A stretch of 64,000 bases of DNA from Odontocerum albicorne (taxonomy: Eukaryota; Arthropoda; Insecta; Trichoptera; Odontoceridae). A program made the position numbers and the translations under genes. The stretch is taken from contig OX463862.1 of assembly GCA_949825065.1 (NCBI GenBank), positions 13,387,592-13,451,591 of the forward strand. The letters are read 5' to 3'. Position 1 is the stretch's first letter; each line of letters starts with the position of its first letter. The notes under the pieces are model-generated. The model did not search any database, was not told the origin of the DNA, and saw only the letters and a list, made by a program, of their open reading frames with translations. This document shows, one piece after another, positions 63,751-64,000 of the stretch.

Positions 63751-64000
63751 TAAAGAATTTGATACTATCTTTATGAAAGATACTAACCTCTTAATTTCTG
63801 GTAAGTAAAATAACGTGTTTCATTCCTGATTTTTCTTTTTCTTTCCTTTTGATTGATGATATCTCACTTTATATGAAAAAGCATGTTCGGGTGATTGTCT
63901 GTCTTTGTGGGGTTCGTGGGCATGTGCTCACGTATATGTTTATGGATTTCGTGGGGATGGATAGTCATTTGAATGATTTATGCGACCCCGTAACTTGCTT
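63751..64000. other. Window end: no recognised feature
   Basis: Non-coding sequence after the Harbinger-like element. No finger exon, repeat end or frame seen. Confidence 0.5.

Overview
This is a 64 kb piece of an AT-rich animal nuclear genome, almost certainly an insect. The backbone is a set of plus-strand C2H2 zinc-finger exons separated by 0.4-3.8 kb introns with GT-AG borders. The first two exons together make a ZAD domain (four cysteines in two CxxC pairs), an arthropod-typical N-terminal dimerisation module. The rest is intron or intergenic DNA packed with transposable elements. The order of insect cannot be fixed from the sequence alone.

Gene layout. I can join 25 exons by splice site and reading phase. 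They fall into two genes in tandem. Gene 1 (102-32301, 14 exons, 691 codons) encodes ZAD, an acidic linker, 13 C2H2 fingers and an AT-hook-like basic patch. Gene 2 (start codon 42189, stop ending 61568, 11 coding exons, 1089 codons) encodes 21 fingers in blocks of 12, 1 and 8, separated by two long non-finger linkers. Exon 13 of gene 1 ends in phase 1, but the 42 kb exon can only be entered in phase 2, so the two sets cannot be joined directly. A short terminal exon at 32264 closes gene 1 in frame, and 42189 offers a well-placed ATG for gene 2. Both proteins are probably nuclear DNA-binding regulators. I recognise no specific orthologue and give no symbols.

Mobile DNA. There are at least seven mariner-type elements or large remnants. 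One at 25852-27138 has 31-bp inverted ends, TA flanks and an uninterrupted 339-codon transposase with a DD34D triad. A Mos1-like (mauritiana-type) copy lies at 9536, three Himar1-like (irritans-type) copies at 12892, 27213 and 59436, and two further types at 14742 and 40225. There are at least eight families of short inverted-repeat elements flanked by TTAA (piggyBac-like target choice), two PIF/Harbinger-like miniatures carrying a MADF-like coding exon, one decayed hAT element, several fold-back elements, tRNA-derived SINE pieces and many 5'-truncated non-LTR retrotransposon 3' ends. Tandem repeats include a 77-bp unit (9053-9517) and a 51-bp unit (49998-50390).

Most informative structures. 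(1) A three-level nest at 39156-41981: hAT, then a TTAA element, then a mariner, each with its own target duplication. (2) Empty target sites inside this same window for several insertions. (3) A 16-bp target duplication around a composite block at 62338-62846 that copies 57405-57895. (4) An intact mariner. (5) Introns recurring at the same few positions inside the zinc-finger fold in both genes.
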